Source: RGIG5612 sp045600845
GTDB taxonomy: Bacteria; Bacillota; Clostridia; Lachnospirales; Lachnospiraceae
NCBI GenBank assembly: GCA_045600845.1
Contig: JAZRYR010000022.1
Span: forward strand, 1-53,788
Length of the DNA stretch: 53,788 nt
Direction of reading: 5' to 3'
Position 1 is the stretch's first letter, and each line of letters begins with the position of its first letter. Made by a program: the position numbers and the translations under genes. Of this stretch, positions 32,522-43,124 are shown in pieces. The notes beneath the pieces were generated by a model, which was not told where the DNA came from, did not search any database, and saw nothing but the letters and a program-made list of their open reading frames with translations.

Positions 32522-33406
32522 TTATACGTTCTCTTTTTTCTGAGTCTGGTCACCTTGGTGAAGAACCATCTGCGGATAAGGAATAACGATACCGTTTTCA
32601 GCAAATTCTTTTAGAACTTTCTCTCCTGCTTCCCATCGCAGATTATCATAATCCGAGGAAACTACCGGCATCATTGCCTGCAGTTCAAAGCCGAAATCAT
32701 TAAAACTCTCCACAACAACGCGAACATCCCGTTCTTTTAGATGATAGCTGGACTCGTTGAATATTTTTTCAAGAATTTTCCTTGCCTGGTCAATATTGGT
32801 ATTATAGGCTACATTGACTTTAAAGAACAACATTCGTTCCCCTTCATAAATGTGATTGATGATCGCTCCTTTTGTTACCACATTATTTGGAAGGTTGATT
32901 ACTTTTCGGTCGATGGTCAGGATCTGGGTATAAACCGGTGTGACTTTAATGATATTCCCGCATTCTCCGGAAGATAAGGATACTTTGTCTCCTAATTTAA
33001 AAGGTCGGGTAATCAAAATATATAAGCCACTGGTAATCGTTGAAACATAATCTTTTAAAGCAATAATGATTGCAATAACCAATGCTACAAGAATATACAC
33101 TCCCGAACTGACAGGAAGTCCTAAGACGGAAAAAATAACAAATGCCAATACCGTATACGCAATCATACGGACAATAATCCGCATGGTATTGATCGCCTGA
33201 AGGTCTCTTCCATTACGCTCCATCCGTTTCTTGATTGCCTTGGTTAATTTACGGATCAAAATTACAGCAATTATTATTACGATAATTGCAACAATAACCC
33301 TAATCAGCAGTTCCAGACCTATTTTCTGAAAATACTGCTCCATACTGTCCAGCATCCCTATTTCAGCCGATGCAGCCGGCTTTTGTAAAATTGATGTCGC
33401 ATTCAT
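32522..33406 (-). CDS. small-conductance mechanosensitive channel, MscS family
   Basis: This 294-residue protein has three membrane helices in the first 125 residues, the pore-lining helix ending in the third, and the conserved beta-domain entry ITRPFKLGDKVSL followed by NLPNNVVTKGAIINH. MscS channels open on membrane tension and release solutes during osmotic downshift. It starts 14 bp after the ABC exporter gene after an AAGAAGAG site, so it is probably the last gene of that operon. The length is typical. Confidence 0.92.
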   Translation of the reverse strand: MNATSILQKPAASAEIGMLDSMEQYFQKIGLELLIRVIVAIIVIIIAVILIRKLTKAIKKRMERNGRDLQAINTMRIIVRMIAYTVLAFVIFSVLGLPVSSGVYILVALVIAIIIALKDYVSTITSGLYILITRPFKLGDKVSLSSGECGNIIKVTPVYTQILTIDRKVINLPNNVVTKGAIINHIYEGERMLFFKVNVAYNTNIDQARKILEKIFNESSYHLKERDVRVVVESFNDFGFELQAMMPVVSSDYDNLRWEAGEKVLKEFAENGIVIPYPQMVLHQGDQTQKKENV

Positions 33407-33420
33407 GTTTTCTCTTCTTC

Positions 33421-35205
33421 TTAAGCAAACTGTGCATTATATAATTCGCTGTATAATCCGCCCTTCTCCATCAGAGTATCATGAGTACCTGTCTCCACAA
33501 TATTACCATCTTTCATAACAATTATCAGGTCCGCATTTTTAATGGTGGACAGACGATGGGCAATTACAAAGCTGGTTCTTCCCTTGGTCAGTTTATCCAT
33601 TGCATTCTGAATGAGAATTTCGGTTCGTGTATCAACATTACTGGTTGCTTCATCCAGAATCAGCATTGGTGCATTTTCAACCATCGCTCGGGCAATGGTA
33701 ACCAACTGTTTCTGGCCGGCAGAAAGTGCACTCTCTTTCTGGATGATGGTATCGATTCCGTCTGGAAGCGTTTCTACAAAGTGAGAGAGATTGGTTTCTT
33801 CCAATACTTCTTTCAGACGGTCTTCCTCAACATTCTTAAGGTTATAAACTATATTTTCTCGAAGGGAACCGTTAATAACCCAGGTCTCCTGCAGGATCAT
33901 ACCGAAAATATTACGAAGTTCTGTTCGGGACATATCCGTAACAGACTGTCCATCTACATAAATGTCACCACTGGTAATCTCATAGAATCTCATTAAAAGA
34001 TTTACAAGGGTAGTTTTTCCTGCACCGGTTGGTCCGATTACAGCAACTTTCATTCCTGGTTTAATCTTTTCCGAAAAATGTTTGATGGTCAGTTTTGCAG
34101 GATCATATCCAAAACATACATCACGGAATTCAACTTCCCCACGGATATTCTTGGCATCCAGATAAAGTGGTTTCTCACTTTCATCTGTAATTTCTTCTTG
34201 CTGCAGGAAATCAAATACACGGTTGCAAGCTGCCGTACCAAGCTGCAATGTCGAGCTGGCCTGTCCGATCTGAGCTAATGGCTCCTGGAATAAGGATACA
34301 TAAATAATAAAACCGGTGATGATACCGATATCGGCAATGTTTCCTTTCGCAAACAATAATCCGCCAACAACCAAAACGGCTGCATAAGTCAGATAAGATA
34401 CGAAGGACATTGCTGGTTCAACCAGTCCGCCTAAAGCCTGAGATTTATAAAGAATTCTTCCAAGAAGACCATTGACTTCGGCAAATTCACCTTTCTTTCT
34501 TGCTTCCGCGTTGAAAGCTTTAATTACCAGATGTCCAGAATAATTCTCTTCTACTACGGAGTTTACCTCACCTAACGTCTGCTGGTTTTTATCAAATAAT
34601 GGAAGTGCCACTTTGAATGTTGCAAAGATTATGATCAGCATCAATGGAAGAGAAATCAATACAACGATTGCCATCTGCCAGCAGGCAAGGAACATGGTAA
34701 TGACAACACCGATCAACATTACTCCAGACTGAATCAGCATATTAACACAGTTCTGAAGGGAAGTTCCTAAAGTATCAATATCATTGGTTACGATAGAAAG
34801 AATATCACCGATCAGAGTCGTGTCATAATAGTTTAATGGCATCACATTGATCTTATGTTCAATCTGCTCTCTTAAATCTTTTGTATAACGCTGAATGATT
34901 GTATTTAAAATCAATCCGGCTATAAGTCCGGTTACAAAGGTAATAACAATAAAGAGAACCAGCTTCACTCCATAAAAAGCAACTTGATTAAAATCAACCA
35001 GGAATTTTCCATCGACAAGTTCTTTTCCTACCGGGCTGATTGCATTGGTCAGATTCCGGACGTTTCCAGGAGTAAGAATTGTAAATACTACGGAAACAAT
35101 CAATAAAATTATCGATATAAAAAACGGAAGATAGTATTTTTTGAATGATTTTGCCATATCAACGAGTTTATTTTTCTCTTTTGGCGCTTTTAATTCATCG
35201 TTCAT
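33421..35205 (-). CDS. ABC exporter half-transporter, subunit 2
   Basis: This 594-residue half-transporter has six membrane helices (to about 330) and a nucleotide-binding domain with Walker A GPTGAGKTT, Walker B MLILDEATSNVD (catalytic Glu present) and H-loop IAHRLSTI. The signature motif is LSAGQ instead of LSGGQ. It overlaps the upstream ABC gene by 4 bp. The altered signature together with the partner Walker B change predicts a heterodimer with one degenerate ATP site, as in TM287/288- and BmrCD-type multidrug exporters. The substrate is unknown. Confidence 0.9.
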   Translation of the reverse strand: MNDELKAPKEKNKLVDMAKSFKKYYLPFFISIILLIVSVVFTILTPGNVRNLTNAISPVGKELVDGKFLVDFNQVAFYGVKLVLFIVITFVTGLIAGLILNTIIQRYTKDLREQIEHKINVMPLNYYDTTLIGDILSIVTNDIDTLGTSLQNCVNMLIQSGVMLIGVVITMFLACWQMAIVVLISLPLMLIIIFATFKVALPLFDKNQQTLGEVNSVVEENYSGHLVIKAFNAEARKKGEFAEVNGLLGRILYKSQALGGLVEPAMSFVSYLTYAAVLVVGGLLFAKGNIADIGIITGFIIYVSLFQEPLAQIGQASSTLQLGTAACNRVFDFLQQEEITDESEKPLYLDAKNIRGEVEFRDVCFGYDPAKLTIKHFSEKIKPGMKVAVIGPTGAGKTTLVNLLMRFYEITSGDIYVDGQSVTDMSRTELRNIFGMILQETWVINGSLRENIVYNLKNVEEDRLKEVLEETNLSHFVETLPDGIDTIIQKESALSAGQKQLVTIARAMVENAPMLILDEATSNVDTRTEILIQNAMDKLTKGRTSFVIAHRLSTIKNADLIIVMKDGNIVETGTHDTLMEKGGLYSELYNAQFA

Positions 35206-36956
35206 AGACCTAATTCCTCCTTACTTAATTGAGACATGGCAATTTCCTGATAAACAGGACAATTTCTAACCAAGTCATAATGTTTTCCTATGCCAACCAT
35301 TTTACCTTTATCCAGAACAACAATCTGATCTGCATCCATAATGGTTCCAACACGCTGCGCAATGATAACACGGGTAGCGCCTGGCAAACTCTTTTTGATA
35401 TTTTCACGAACCATTTTATCGGTACGATAATCCAGCGCTGAAAAAGAATCGTCGAAAATAAGAATTTCCGGTTTCTTTGCAACGCTTCTTGCAATACAAA
35501 GTCTTTGTTTCTGTCCTCCGGAGAAGTTGGATCCTCCCTGGGAAACCTCGGAATCGTACGCATTACGTTTTGCAGCAATAAAATCGTCTGCTTCTGCAAT
35601 TTTTGCTGCGGCAATTATTTCATTTACGGTCATTTCCGGATTGGAGAAAGCGATATTCTGTTTAATATTTCCTTTGAAAAGAAACGCCTTCTGCGGAGTG
35701 TATCCGATTTTATTTCTCAGGTCCTCCTGAAGAACATCTTTTACATTGACTCCATCAACAAATACGTCTCCTCTGGTTGCATCCGCCATACGAGGAATCA
35801 TATTGATAATGGTAGTCTTTCCACTACCGGTTGCGCCGATAAAAGCAATGGATTCACCTTTTTTAACTTTGAAAGAAATATCGGATACCGCTTCCTTCTC
35901 AGAACCTGGATAAGTAAATCCTACATTACGGAATTCAATCGTACCCTCTTCTGTAAATTCCACTGTTTTTTCCGGGTCATGTATGGATTCGGAATGTTGC
36001 AATACTTCTTCAATACGCTTCATGCAGACATTTGCACGCGGAAGAAGAACAACCAGCGTAATCAGAAGGATAAACGCCATGACAATCTGACTTGCCAGCA
36101 TAACAAAGGAATTTGTTGCTGCAAATGCAATTCCTGCCATTTCAGCATCTAGCCCATGAATCAGGTAAGCGCTTACCCAAAGGATTGATAAAGTAAGACC
36201 AAACATGACCATCATGACAAACGGAGTAAATAAGGCAATGATCTTTCCGTTGAAAATCTGTGCTTTTGTATAGTTTACATTAACCTTACGGAACTTCTCT
36301 TCCTGATATTCCTCTGCGTTAAAAGCTCTTACAACTCTTACTCCGGTAAGATTCTCTCTGGAAGCAATATTCAATTCATCCGTCAATTTCTGGACGATCT
36401 TGAATTTTGGCATCAGTAAGGCAATCATAATAATTACTGCCACAACCAGAATAACCAACCAGATGCCTGTTACCAAAGTAAGACTCGGGTTCGCATTCCT
36501 GGTTAACAAAATAATAGACCAAACCATCGTAACCGGTGCCAGAAAAATAGTTCTTAATGCGGTCAGTAAAGCAAGATGAACATTCTGAATATCGTTAGTG
36601 GTTCTGGTAATAAGAGATTCTGTTGAAAAGGACGCAAGGTCTGCGATTGCAAAATCATTTACCTTTGTATACAACTGGAATCGTAAGTTTGTAACAAAAT
36701 CACTTGCCGTCTTACTTGCCAGGAACTGTATAACAATTTGAGCTGCCCCAAGTAAAATTGCACTGATTGCCATATATAGGCCGTACCACCAGATTTCCGC
36801 TACACCATTTTCCCTAACCGTTTGAACAGCATTAGTCAGAAGTCCGATATATTGAACAATCTGCATAGTAAAAAATACCTGAACTAAAGTAAGTAGGAGT
36901 ATGATGGCCGTATAAATCCAGTTTTTTGCAGTAAATCTTTTAAAAATATGCTGCAT
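35202..36956 (-). CDS. ABC exporter half-transporter, subunit 1
   Basis: This 584-residue half-transporter has six membrane helices and a nucleotide-binding domain with Walker A GATGSGKTT, signature FSGGQKQR and Walker B ILIFDDSFSALD, where Asp replaces the catalytic Glu. The H-loop position reads IAQRV, so the usual His is Gln. It is therefore the subunit that supplies the degenerate catalytic site. It starts after GGGAGG as the first gene of the operon with subunit 2 and mscS. Confidence 0.9.
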   Translation of the reverse strand: MQHIFKRFTAKNWIYTAIILLLTLVQVFFTMQIVQYIGLLTNAVQTVRENGVAEIWWYGLYMAISAILLGAAQIVIQFLASKTASDFVTNLRFQLYTKVNDFAIADLASFSTESLITRTTNDIQNVHLALLTALRTIFLAPVTMVWSIILLTRNANPSLTLVTGIWLVILVVAVIIMIALLMPKFKIVQKLTDELNIASRENLTGVRVVRAFNAEEYQEEKFRKVNVNYTKAQIFNGKIIALFTPFVMMVMFGLTLSILWVSAYLIHGLDAEMAGIAFAATNSFVMLASQIVMAFILLITLVVLLPRANVCMKRIEEVLQHSESIHDPEKTVEFTEEGTIEFRNVGFTYPGSEKEAVSDISFKVKKGESIAFIGATGSGKTTIINMIPRMADATRGDVFVDGVNVKDVLQEDLRNKIGYTPQKAFLFKGNIKQNIAFSNPEMTVNEIIAAAKIAEADDFIAAKRNAYDSEVSQGGSNFSGGQKQRLCIARSVAKKPEILIFDDSFSALDYRTDKMVRENIKKSLPGATRVIIAQRVGTIMDADQIVVLDKGKMVGIGKHYDLVRNCPVYQEIAMSQLSKEELGL

Positions 36957-37193
36957 AGTTTACCTCCCTTTTTCTAAGTTATAAAAATAAAAAGCCGTCA
37001 CTTGATAAATTAAAATATGTCGTCTATTTACCCTATTATTTTATAATAGAGTATACAGATTTATTATATACTTATGTTTACGGGAATTCTATCACTTTTT
37101 TATTAAAAGCAAAGATTCCTTGTTTTTACATCTGCAATCAGTTATATTAATCAAAACAGCCATTTATTATTAAGAATCGGGAGCGTTCACAAA

Positions 37194-38726
37194 ATGAGCA
37201 AAAAAAGAAAAGTTAATGTCGAGGTAGAAAATCTCAATAAGAAAGAAATGAATGAAACGGAAAAAAATGCTTTCAAAAAGGAAACAAAACAGTATGAAGA
37301 GGAAATCATTGCCTCTCTTCAAAAAATCAAGGAATCCAACATTCCGTTTATTGTTTTTATTGAAGGCTTTCAGCTGGCAGGTCCTGGTATCATTCTTAAT
37401 GAATTAATTCAGAAACTGGACCCTCGCTTTTTCGAGGTTTTCTCTAAAACGGATACCCTAAACGAAGAAAAACACAACTTCATCTATCCTTATTTCAATG
37501 CGATTCCAATGAATGGCCGTTTTTCATTTTACGAAGATGGTTATATGGAAGCCACGATTCAGGACTACTTTCATGGTAAGCTGGATGACGCCGGATACCG
37601 TAAACGCATTAATTCCATCAATAATTTTGAACGTACGCTGATCAACAATGGATATCGGATACTTAAAATATTTGTAGGAGCATCGAGAAAAGACCTGAAA
37701 AAAACTTATGATATCGTTCAGGAATATGAGGAATATGGTATCATAAGAGACCTTGCCTATGAACAGATGAATCACTATAAGAGCTGGAAACGGGCCTATG
37801 ATACGGTAATCCAGGATACCAGTGAATACAGTAAATGGCATATCCTTGACGGCTGTGATAAATGGTACAAAGTAAAAAATAAAGCATTCCGTCTTCTGCG
37901 GGATACGATTCAAAAGGCTCTCGAAGAAGGAAAACATAACGGATCTCTCTATGAGGAATCGTTTGAAATGGCGACCACGCCAAAATTGGCAGATGTGGAT
38001 CTATCCAGGACAATTTCCGAAGAAGACTATAAAGTTCGCCTGAAAGAGCTGAATTACACATTAGCTGCCCTGCAGGCTTTAACTACCAAATATGAGGTTC
38101 CTGTTGTTATCGGATTTGAAGGCTGGGACGCCGCCGGTAAGGGTGGTACTATCCGCAGACTTGTTTATCCGTTGAATCCTCGGGATTATGATGTATGTCC
38201 GATTGCTTCTCCGGATAATTATGAAAAATCCAGACATTTCCTATGGAGATTCTATCGTCAGCTTCCAAAAAGAGGCTTCGTTCAGGTATTTGACCGTACC
38301 TGGTATGGACGTGTCATGGTCGAACGTCTGGAAGGTTATTGCTCGGAAAATGACTGGAAAAGAGCTTATAATGAGATTAATGAATTTGAGCAGGACTTAG
38401 TGGATTCCGGTGCTGTTGTCTTAAAATTCTGGTTGCAGATTGATAAGGATACACAGTTAGAGCGCTTTACGGATCGTCAGAATACTCCGGAAAAACAATG
38501 GAAGATTACGGAAGAAGACTGGAGAAACCGTGAAAAATGGGATGCTTATGAAGTCGCGGTAGATGAAATGATTCAAAAAACTTCAACCAAAGCTGCTCCG
38601 TGGCACATTCTTCCATCCGTAGATAAGAAATATGCCCGGATCAAGGCTATGGAAATCACCGCAGAAGCATTGAGAGATGCTCTCCTTCGCCTGGATCTTG
38701 ATAGCAAAAACACAAAGACCTCTTAA
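37194..38726 (+). CDS. pap: polyphosphate:AMP phosphotransferase (class II PPK2)
   Basis: The 510-residue protein consists of two PPK2 domains. The C-terminal one (about 275-500) has an intact Walker A-like EGWDAAGKGGTIRR and the lid/Walker B segment FDRTWYGRVMVERLEG. The N-terminal one has IEGFQLAGPGIILNE at the same place, without the Lys and Gly of an active loop, so it is likely structural. Class II PPK2 enzymes transfer phosphate from polyphosphate to AMP, giving ADP. It is transcribed alone, between two leftward operons, and starts after GGGAG. Confidence 0.9.
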   Translation: MSKKRKVNVEVENLNKKEMNETEKNAFKKETKQYEEEIIASLQKIKESNIPFIVFIEGFQLAGPGIILNELIQKLDPRFFEVFSKTDTLNEEKHNFIYPYFNAIPMNGRFSFYEDGYMEATIQDYFHGKLDDAGYRKRINSINNFERTLINNGYRILKIFVGASRKDLKKTYDIVQEYEEYGIIRDLAYEQMNHYKSWKRAYDTVIQDTSEYSKWHILDGCDKWYKVKNKAFRLLRDTIQKALEEGKHNGSLYEESFEMATTPKLADVDLSRTISEEDYKVRLKELNYTLAALQALTTKYEVPVVIGFEGWDAAGKGGTIRRLVYPLNPRDYDVCPIASPDNYEKSRHFLWRFYRQLPKRGFVQVFDRTWYGRVMVERLEGYCSENDWKRAYNEINEFEQDLVDSGAVVLKFWLQIDKDTQLERFTDRQNTPEKQWKITEEDWRNREKWDAYEVAVDEMIQKTSTKAAPWHILPSVDKKYARIKAMEITAEALRDALLRLDLDSKNTKTS

Positions 38727-40918
38727 TCGACGTCCAGATCAACTCTCTGTCTTTTTACCAGTTCACTGAAGACGCCATTTTGGGCAATCAGTTCCTCATA
38801 GGTTCCGCTTTCTGCGATATTGCCCTTATCCAGGACAATAATCCGATCGCAATGACGGATTGTGGATAAACGGTGTGCAATAACGATTCTCGTGCAATCC
38901 AGCTTATCAATTGCCTCCGATACCTTTTTCTGGGTGATATTATCCAATGCACTGGTAGCCTCATCAAACATCAGAATCTTCGGCTTTGATGCCACCGCGC
39001 GGGCAATCATGAGCCTTTGTTTCTGACCACCGGAAATACCTCCCTGTCCTTCAGAAATCAAAGTATGCATACCCATTGGCATGTTTCGGATATCTTCTGC
39101 AACAGATGCAATCTCTGCAGCTTCCCAGGCGGCCTTCATATCCAGCTCCGGTGCTGTAATAACGATATTGGAATATATATCGGACAGGAACAATTTTCCG
39201 TCCTGCATTACGGTACCGATCTTTCGTCTTAAAGATTCCAGATCAATACTTTTTATATCTTTACCATCATAGAAAATGCTTCCCATCTGTGGTGTTTCAA
39301 ATCCAAGCATCAGTCTTAACAATGTTGATTTTCCACAGCCTGTGGTTCCTACGATTGCCACATATTCCCCTTTTTCAATTTTCAAGGAAAGTCCATCGAT
39401 AACATTCGGCATTGACTCATTATACCGGAAGCAGACATTATTCAATTCAATGGTTCCCTTCATCTCGGTCAGGATATCTTTTCCCTCCGAAATTTCCGGT
39501 GAAGTTTCCAGAATTGGCTTCGCCATCTCCATTGTCGGTTTGATATCTGCAATAATTGTTGCAATACTGGCAAAGGCTGCAAAAGCACCGGCAACCATTC
39601 CATAAGAGGCATTAAAAGCATAATAATCCGATACCGTTACTCCACTCTTCATCGCCAGCAAATAAATAACAATCGTTCCCAATAAATTGATGGCAAGATT
39701 TATGGTTCCGCTAAGTTTGATAAGTATTGGCGGATTATACTGAAGTTTTATTTCCTTTGCGAAGGATTTTGCCCATCTCGCAAACATCCGCTCCTCTGCT
39801 CCGGCTAATTTAATCTTTTGGATACCTGTAATCGTCGAATAACTAATGCCAGAAGTTTTTGCACTGGTCTCCATGATTTCCTTGGAGATTTTCATTTGTT
39901 TAAACGTCGTAATCAACGAAAGCAGGATTGTTGTAACCGTAATACAGATGGATGGAAGAACAAGACTTGGCGCATAAGCGAAAATCTGTCCAATATAAAT
40001 CAGTGAAAAAACAGCGGAAACTCCTGTAGCCCCGATCGAATTGATCAGGGAATTACAGAGCATGGATACATAAAACTGTCTTTCCGATAATTCACCGGAG
40101 GAATACTGTTTAAAGAAGCTCGGTGGAAGGGACAATATCCGGTGCATTACGGCAGATTCTACTGCCAGATTTACTTTTGTTGAAATTTTAGCATTAATCA
40201 GGTTCTGATAGATATTTAGCAGCGCCCCGCTGATGGAATAACTTACCATAAAAACAGCCAGACTTAATAATACCGGAATACTTCCGGAATCCAATACTTC
40301 TCCGAATAACCATTTGGTAAATACCGGAGAAAGCATGCCTAATAAAGTACTGATCAGCAGAATCAACAGATAAAATACAATATCCGAAACGGAAAGCTGC
40401 TGAATGATGTATTTCAAAAGATCTCGAATTTTTAAGGCCTTTAACGGCAATGGCTTATAGAATAAAATTGCCTCTTTTTCCAATAATTGACTGGTTTGGG
40501 AATTTAGGCGTATGTCCTTTCCTTGAATGGAATCATAAAAGACATACCCGGATAATCCATGAGGAATCAGAGCTACTACTTCCCCGGAATCCTTTCGAAT
40601 TCCCATTAAAGGTCCTGCTGAGGTTTTATACCAATTATCATCCAGCTTGACGGTTCTCCTCATAATACCCAAAGGACGAACTAGGAAATCCAATTGTTCA
40701 TCTAAGGTTTTCACTTTTTCCGGAATTTCTTTATGCGTATAAGAAATCTTAAAATATCTGAGAATTTTCTCGACCGCAAAACTGGTCTGCCCAGCCATTC
40801 CATAGGCTTCTATGTTATTCGAGCCTAAAACCGCTCTGGCGATCATACCCATGGAATCATTTAAGACTTCTTTATCTTTTTTCTGTCTGTATTTTAATTG
40901 TTTATCTAACAAACTCAT
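38723..40918 (-). CDS. NHLM-type bacteriocin ABC transporter, ATP-binding subunit without peptidase
   Basis: The protein of about 731 residues has an N-terminal soluble domain (about 1-150) without protease residues, a six-helix membrane domain and a nucleotide-binding domain with Walker A GTTGCGKST, signature ISGGQKQR, Walker B ILMFDEATSALD and IAHRLSTI. Length and layout match the second ABC protein of NHLM-type peptide export systems. I start at ATG 40918, eight bases after AAGGAGG; a GTG three codons earlier lies in the ribosome site. It follows the peptidase-containing ABC gene by 13 bp. Confidence 0.85.
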   Translation of the reverse strand: MSLLDKQLKYRQKKDKEVLNDSMGMIARAVLGSNNIEAYGMAGQTSFAVEKILRYFKISYTHKEIPEKVKTLDEQLDFLVRPLGIMRRTVKLDDNWYKTSAGPLMGIRKDSGEVVALIPHGLSGYVFYDSIQGKDIRLNSQTSQLLEKEAILFYKPLPLKALKIRDLLKYIIQQLSVSDIVFYLLILLISTLLGMLSPVFTKWLFGEVLDSGSIPVLLSLAVFMVSYSISGALLNIYQNLINAKISTKVNLAVESAVMHRILSLPPSFFKQYSSGELSERQFYVSMLCNSLINSIGATGVSAVFSLIYIGQIFAYAPSLVLPSICITVTTILLSLITTFKQMKISKEIMETSAKTSGISYSTITGIQKIKLAGAEERMFARWAKSFAKEIKLQYNPPILIKLSGTINLAINLLGTIVIYLLAMKSGVTVSDYYAFNASYGMVAGAFAAFASIATIIADIKPTMEMAKPILETSPEISEGKDILTEMKGTIELNNVCFRYNESMPNVIDGLSLKIEKGEYVAIVGTTGCGKSTLLRLMLGFETPQMGSIFYDGKDIKSIDLESLRRKIGTVMQDGKLFLSDIYSNIVITAPELDMKAAWEAAEIASVAEDIRNMPMGMHTLISEGQGGISGGQKQRLMIARAVASKPKILMFDEATSALDNITQKKVSEAIDKLDCTRIVIAHRLSTIRHCDRIIVLDKGNIAESGTYEELIAQNGVFSELVKRQRVDLDVD

Positions 40919-40931
40919 CTCAAACACCTCC

Positions 40932-43109
40932 TTATTCGTTTGTGACGAGTTCCTGATAAACAGGACTGGTCTGCATTAATTGTGCATGAGTGCCTCTGGC
41001 AGAGATTTCACCATGTTCCATCACAATGATTTCATCGCAGGAACGGATTGTGGATAGGCGGTGTGCAATAACAATACAGGAAATACCTCGGTCCCGGATA
41101 GCCCGTACGACTCCATATTCTGTTTTGGCATCCAACGCAGAGGTTGCTTCATCCAGAATAATAATCGTCGGATCCTGCGCCAGAACCCGGGCAATTTCCA
41201 GACGCTGCCTCTGTCCGCCGGAAAAATCTTTTCCGCCTTCAATCAGTTTTGATTGATATCCATCCGGTCTTCTCATAATATCATCATGCAGCTGGGCATC
41301 CCGTGCTGCAAGAATCATTTCATAGTCTTCAATAGATTCATCCCACATTTTGATGTTATTGGCAATGGTATCCTCGAACAGAATAATATCCTGGTCAACA
41401 ACCGCCAGAGAACTCTTAAATACCGGTTTTGGAATCTCTCTCATTGGCTTTCCGTCAAAAAGGATCTCCCCTTCCCACGGAGAATATAAGCCGGAAAGCA
41501 ATTTGGACATCGTAGATTTTCCACAGCCACTTCCGCCTACAATAGCAACGGATTTTCCTTGTTCCAAAGATAAGTTAAAGTCCCGAACAACCGGCTCTCC
41601 ATACTTGGAATAGCCAAAGGTAACATTCTTTACTTCCACTTTTCCGGTCAGTTTTTTATATTCGATATTTTCATCCAGATTTTCCTGGTCAAATACTTTG
41701 TCATCCGAATAATTTAATACATCATCCACTCTTTCCATGGATGTTCTCATTTCCTGGATGACCTGTCCGGCAGAAATAAACTGGAAAGCAGGTGACATAA
41801 AGGCTGATAAAAATCCCTGAAAAGCCATGATCATACCAACAGTAAACTGCCCTTGCATAGCAAGATATACACCAATGACCAAAACCGCATAATTTGCGAT
41901 GGAATCAATAGCATACGGAATTGCCCCAAGATAAGTATTGATCTTAGTCATTTTTACTTCCTGTGCATTCAGGCTGGCCTGATAGCCTGCCCATTTATTA
42001 AAGAATCCACGTTCTGCTCCACTGGATTTTATAGTTTCAATCATTTCAATACCAGAAATGGTCATGCTGGAAAGCTTAGATGCGTCTCTCATCGATACTC
42101 TGGAAATATTAACTCTTTTTTTCGAAATCATAGTGGATACCAGGGCATTCAATACCAAAGATGCCACTCCAATAAGAGTAAGTATCCAACTGTAACGGAT
42201 CATGACAACCAGATAAAATATAAGCATAACCGTGTTCAACCCTAATGGGGCAAACGTATTAATCAAGGTGTTTGCAATGGTTTCGTTTGACTTCTGTCTG
42301 GACTGAATATCACCTGACATACGCTGTGAGAAGAAATCTAAAGGAAGCTTCAAAATCTTCCACATAAAAGAAGTACTTCCCACCGCTGCCATCTTTCCAT
42401 TAATTTTCAGGTTATAGATGGCCTGAACCGCAGAAACAATAATCTGTATAAGACTGAAACCAAGCAGAATCCAAAGAAACGGACCTGTCCATTCCGGGTT
42501 TTTCTCCGTTAATAAACGATCAATAAAGATTCTGGAAAATGCCGGATTAATAACCCCCATAAGAGAAGCAATTATCGCAGTAATAACTGCAAAGGTGACT
42601 GCTGCGCCTGCCCCTTTCAGCCTTTTTGCTGCGAATTCGGACATTTTTCTCGGATGACCGGAAGGGACAAATTCTTCCGAAGGTTCAAACAACAGACAAA
42701 TTCCCGTAAAAGATTCGTCAAAAACGTCCATGGAAACGCTATAGGCACCTTTTGCCGGATCGTTCAGATAGGCTTTGTTTCCTTTAAATCCGTCCAGCAC
42801 AACAAAGTGGTTAAAATTCCAGTGAATAATACATGGGAAAATGCCTCTTTCCTTCAGCCCAGCCACTTCCATTCTATAGCCTTTTGCAGAAAGACCATAT
42901 CCTCTGGCCGCTTTCAGGATGTATTTTCCATTGGACCCATCTCTGGAAACTCCACAATCTGAACGTACCTGCTCTAACGGAATCCATTTATTATAATAGG
43001 CAAGAATCATGGTAAGTGCAGCAGCTCCGCATTCCAAGTCTTCTAGCTGCATAATTACCGGTACTTTTGCCACGCCTTTTGTAATTGGATGTTTGATTTT
43101 TGCTGTCAT
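40932..43109 (-). CDS. NHLM-type peptidase/ABC exporter (C39 family)
   Basis: This 725-residue exporter has an N-terminal C39 peptidase (about 10-140) with catalytic Cys in QLEDLECGAAALTMILAYY, His in HWNFNHFVVLDG and Asp in LNDPAKG. A six-helix membrane domain and a nucleotide-binding domain follow (GGSGCGKST, FSGGQRQR, IIILDEATSALD, IAHRLSTI). Such proteins cut the leader of a peptide after a double-Gly-type site and export the core. It lies between the membrane-fusion protein and the second ABC gene. No precursor peptide or modifying enzyme is visible nearby. Confidence 0.92.
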   Translation of the reverse strand: MTAKIKHPITKGVAKVPVIMQLEDLECGAAALTMILAYYNKWIPLEQVRSDCGVSRDGSNGKYILKAARGYGLSAKGYRMEVAGLKERGIFPCIIHWNFNHFVVLDGFKGNKAYLNDPAKGAYSVSMDVFDESFTGICLLFEPSEEFVPSGHPRKMSEFAAKRLKGAGAAVTFAVITAIIASLMGVINPAFSRIFIDRLLTEKNPEWTGPFLWILLGFSLIQIIVSAVQAIYNLKINGKMAAVGSTSFMWKILKLPLDFFSQRMSGDIQSRQKSNETIANTLINTFAPLGLNTVMLIFYLVVMIRYSWILTLIGVASLVLNALVSTMISKKRVNISRVSMRDASKLSSMTISGIEMIETIKSSGAERGFFNKWAGYQASLNAQEVKMTKINTYLGAIPYAIDSIANYAVLVIGVYLAMQGQFTVGMIMAFQGFLSAFMSPAFQFISAGQVIQEMRTSMERVDDVLNYSDDKVFDQENLDENIEYKKLTGKVEVKNVTFGYSKYGEPVVRDFNLSLEQGKSVAIVGGSGCGKSTMSKLLSGLYSPWEGEILFDGKPMREIPKPVFKSSLAVVDQDIILFEDTIANNIKMWDESIEDYEMILAARDAQLHDDIMRRPDGYQSKLIEGGKDFSGGQRQRLEIARVLAQDPTIIILDEATSALDAKTEYGVVRAIRDRGISCIVIAHRLSTIRSCDEIIVMEHGEISARGTHAQLMQTSPVYQELVTNE

Positions 43110-43124
43110 TGAACCACCTGATAA

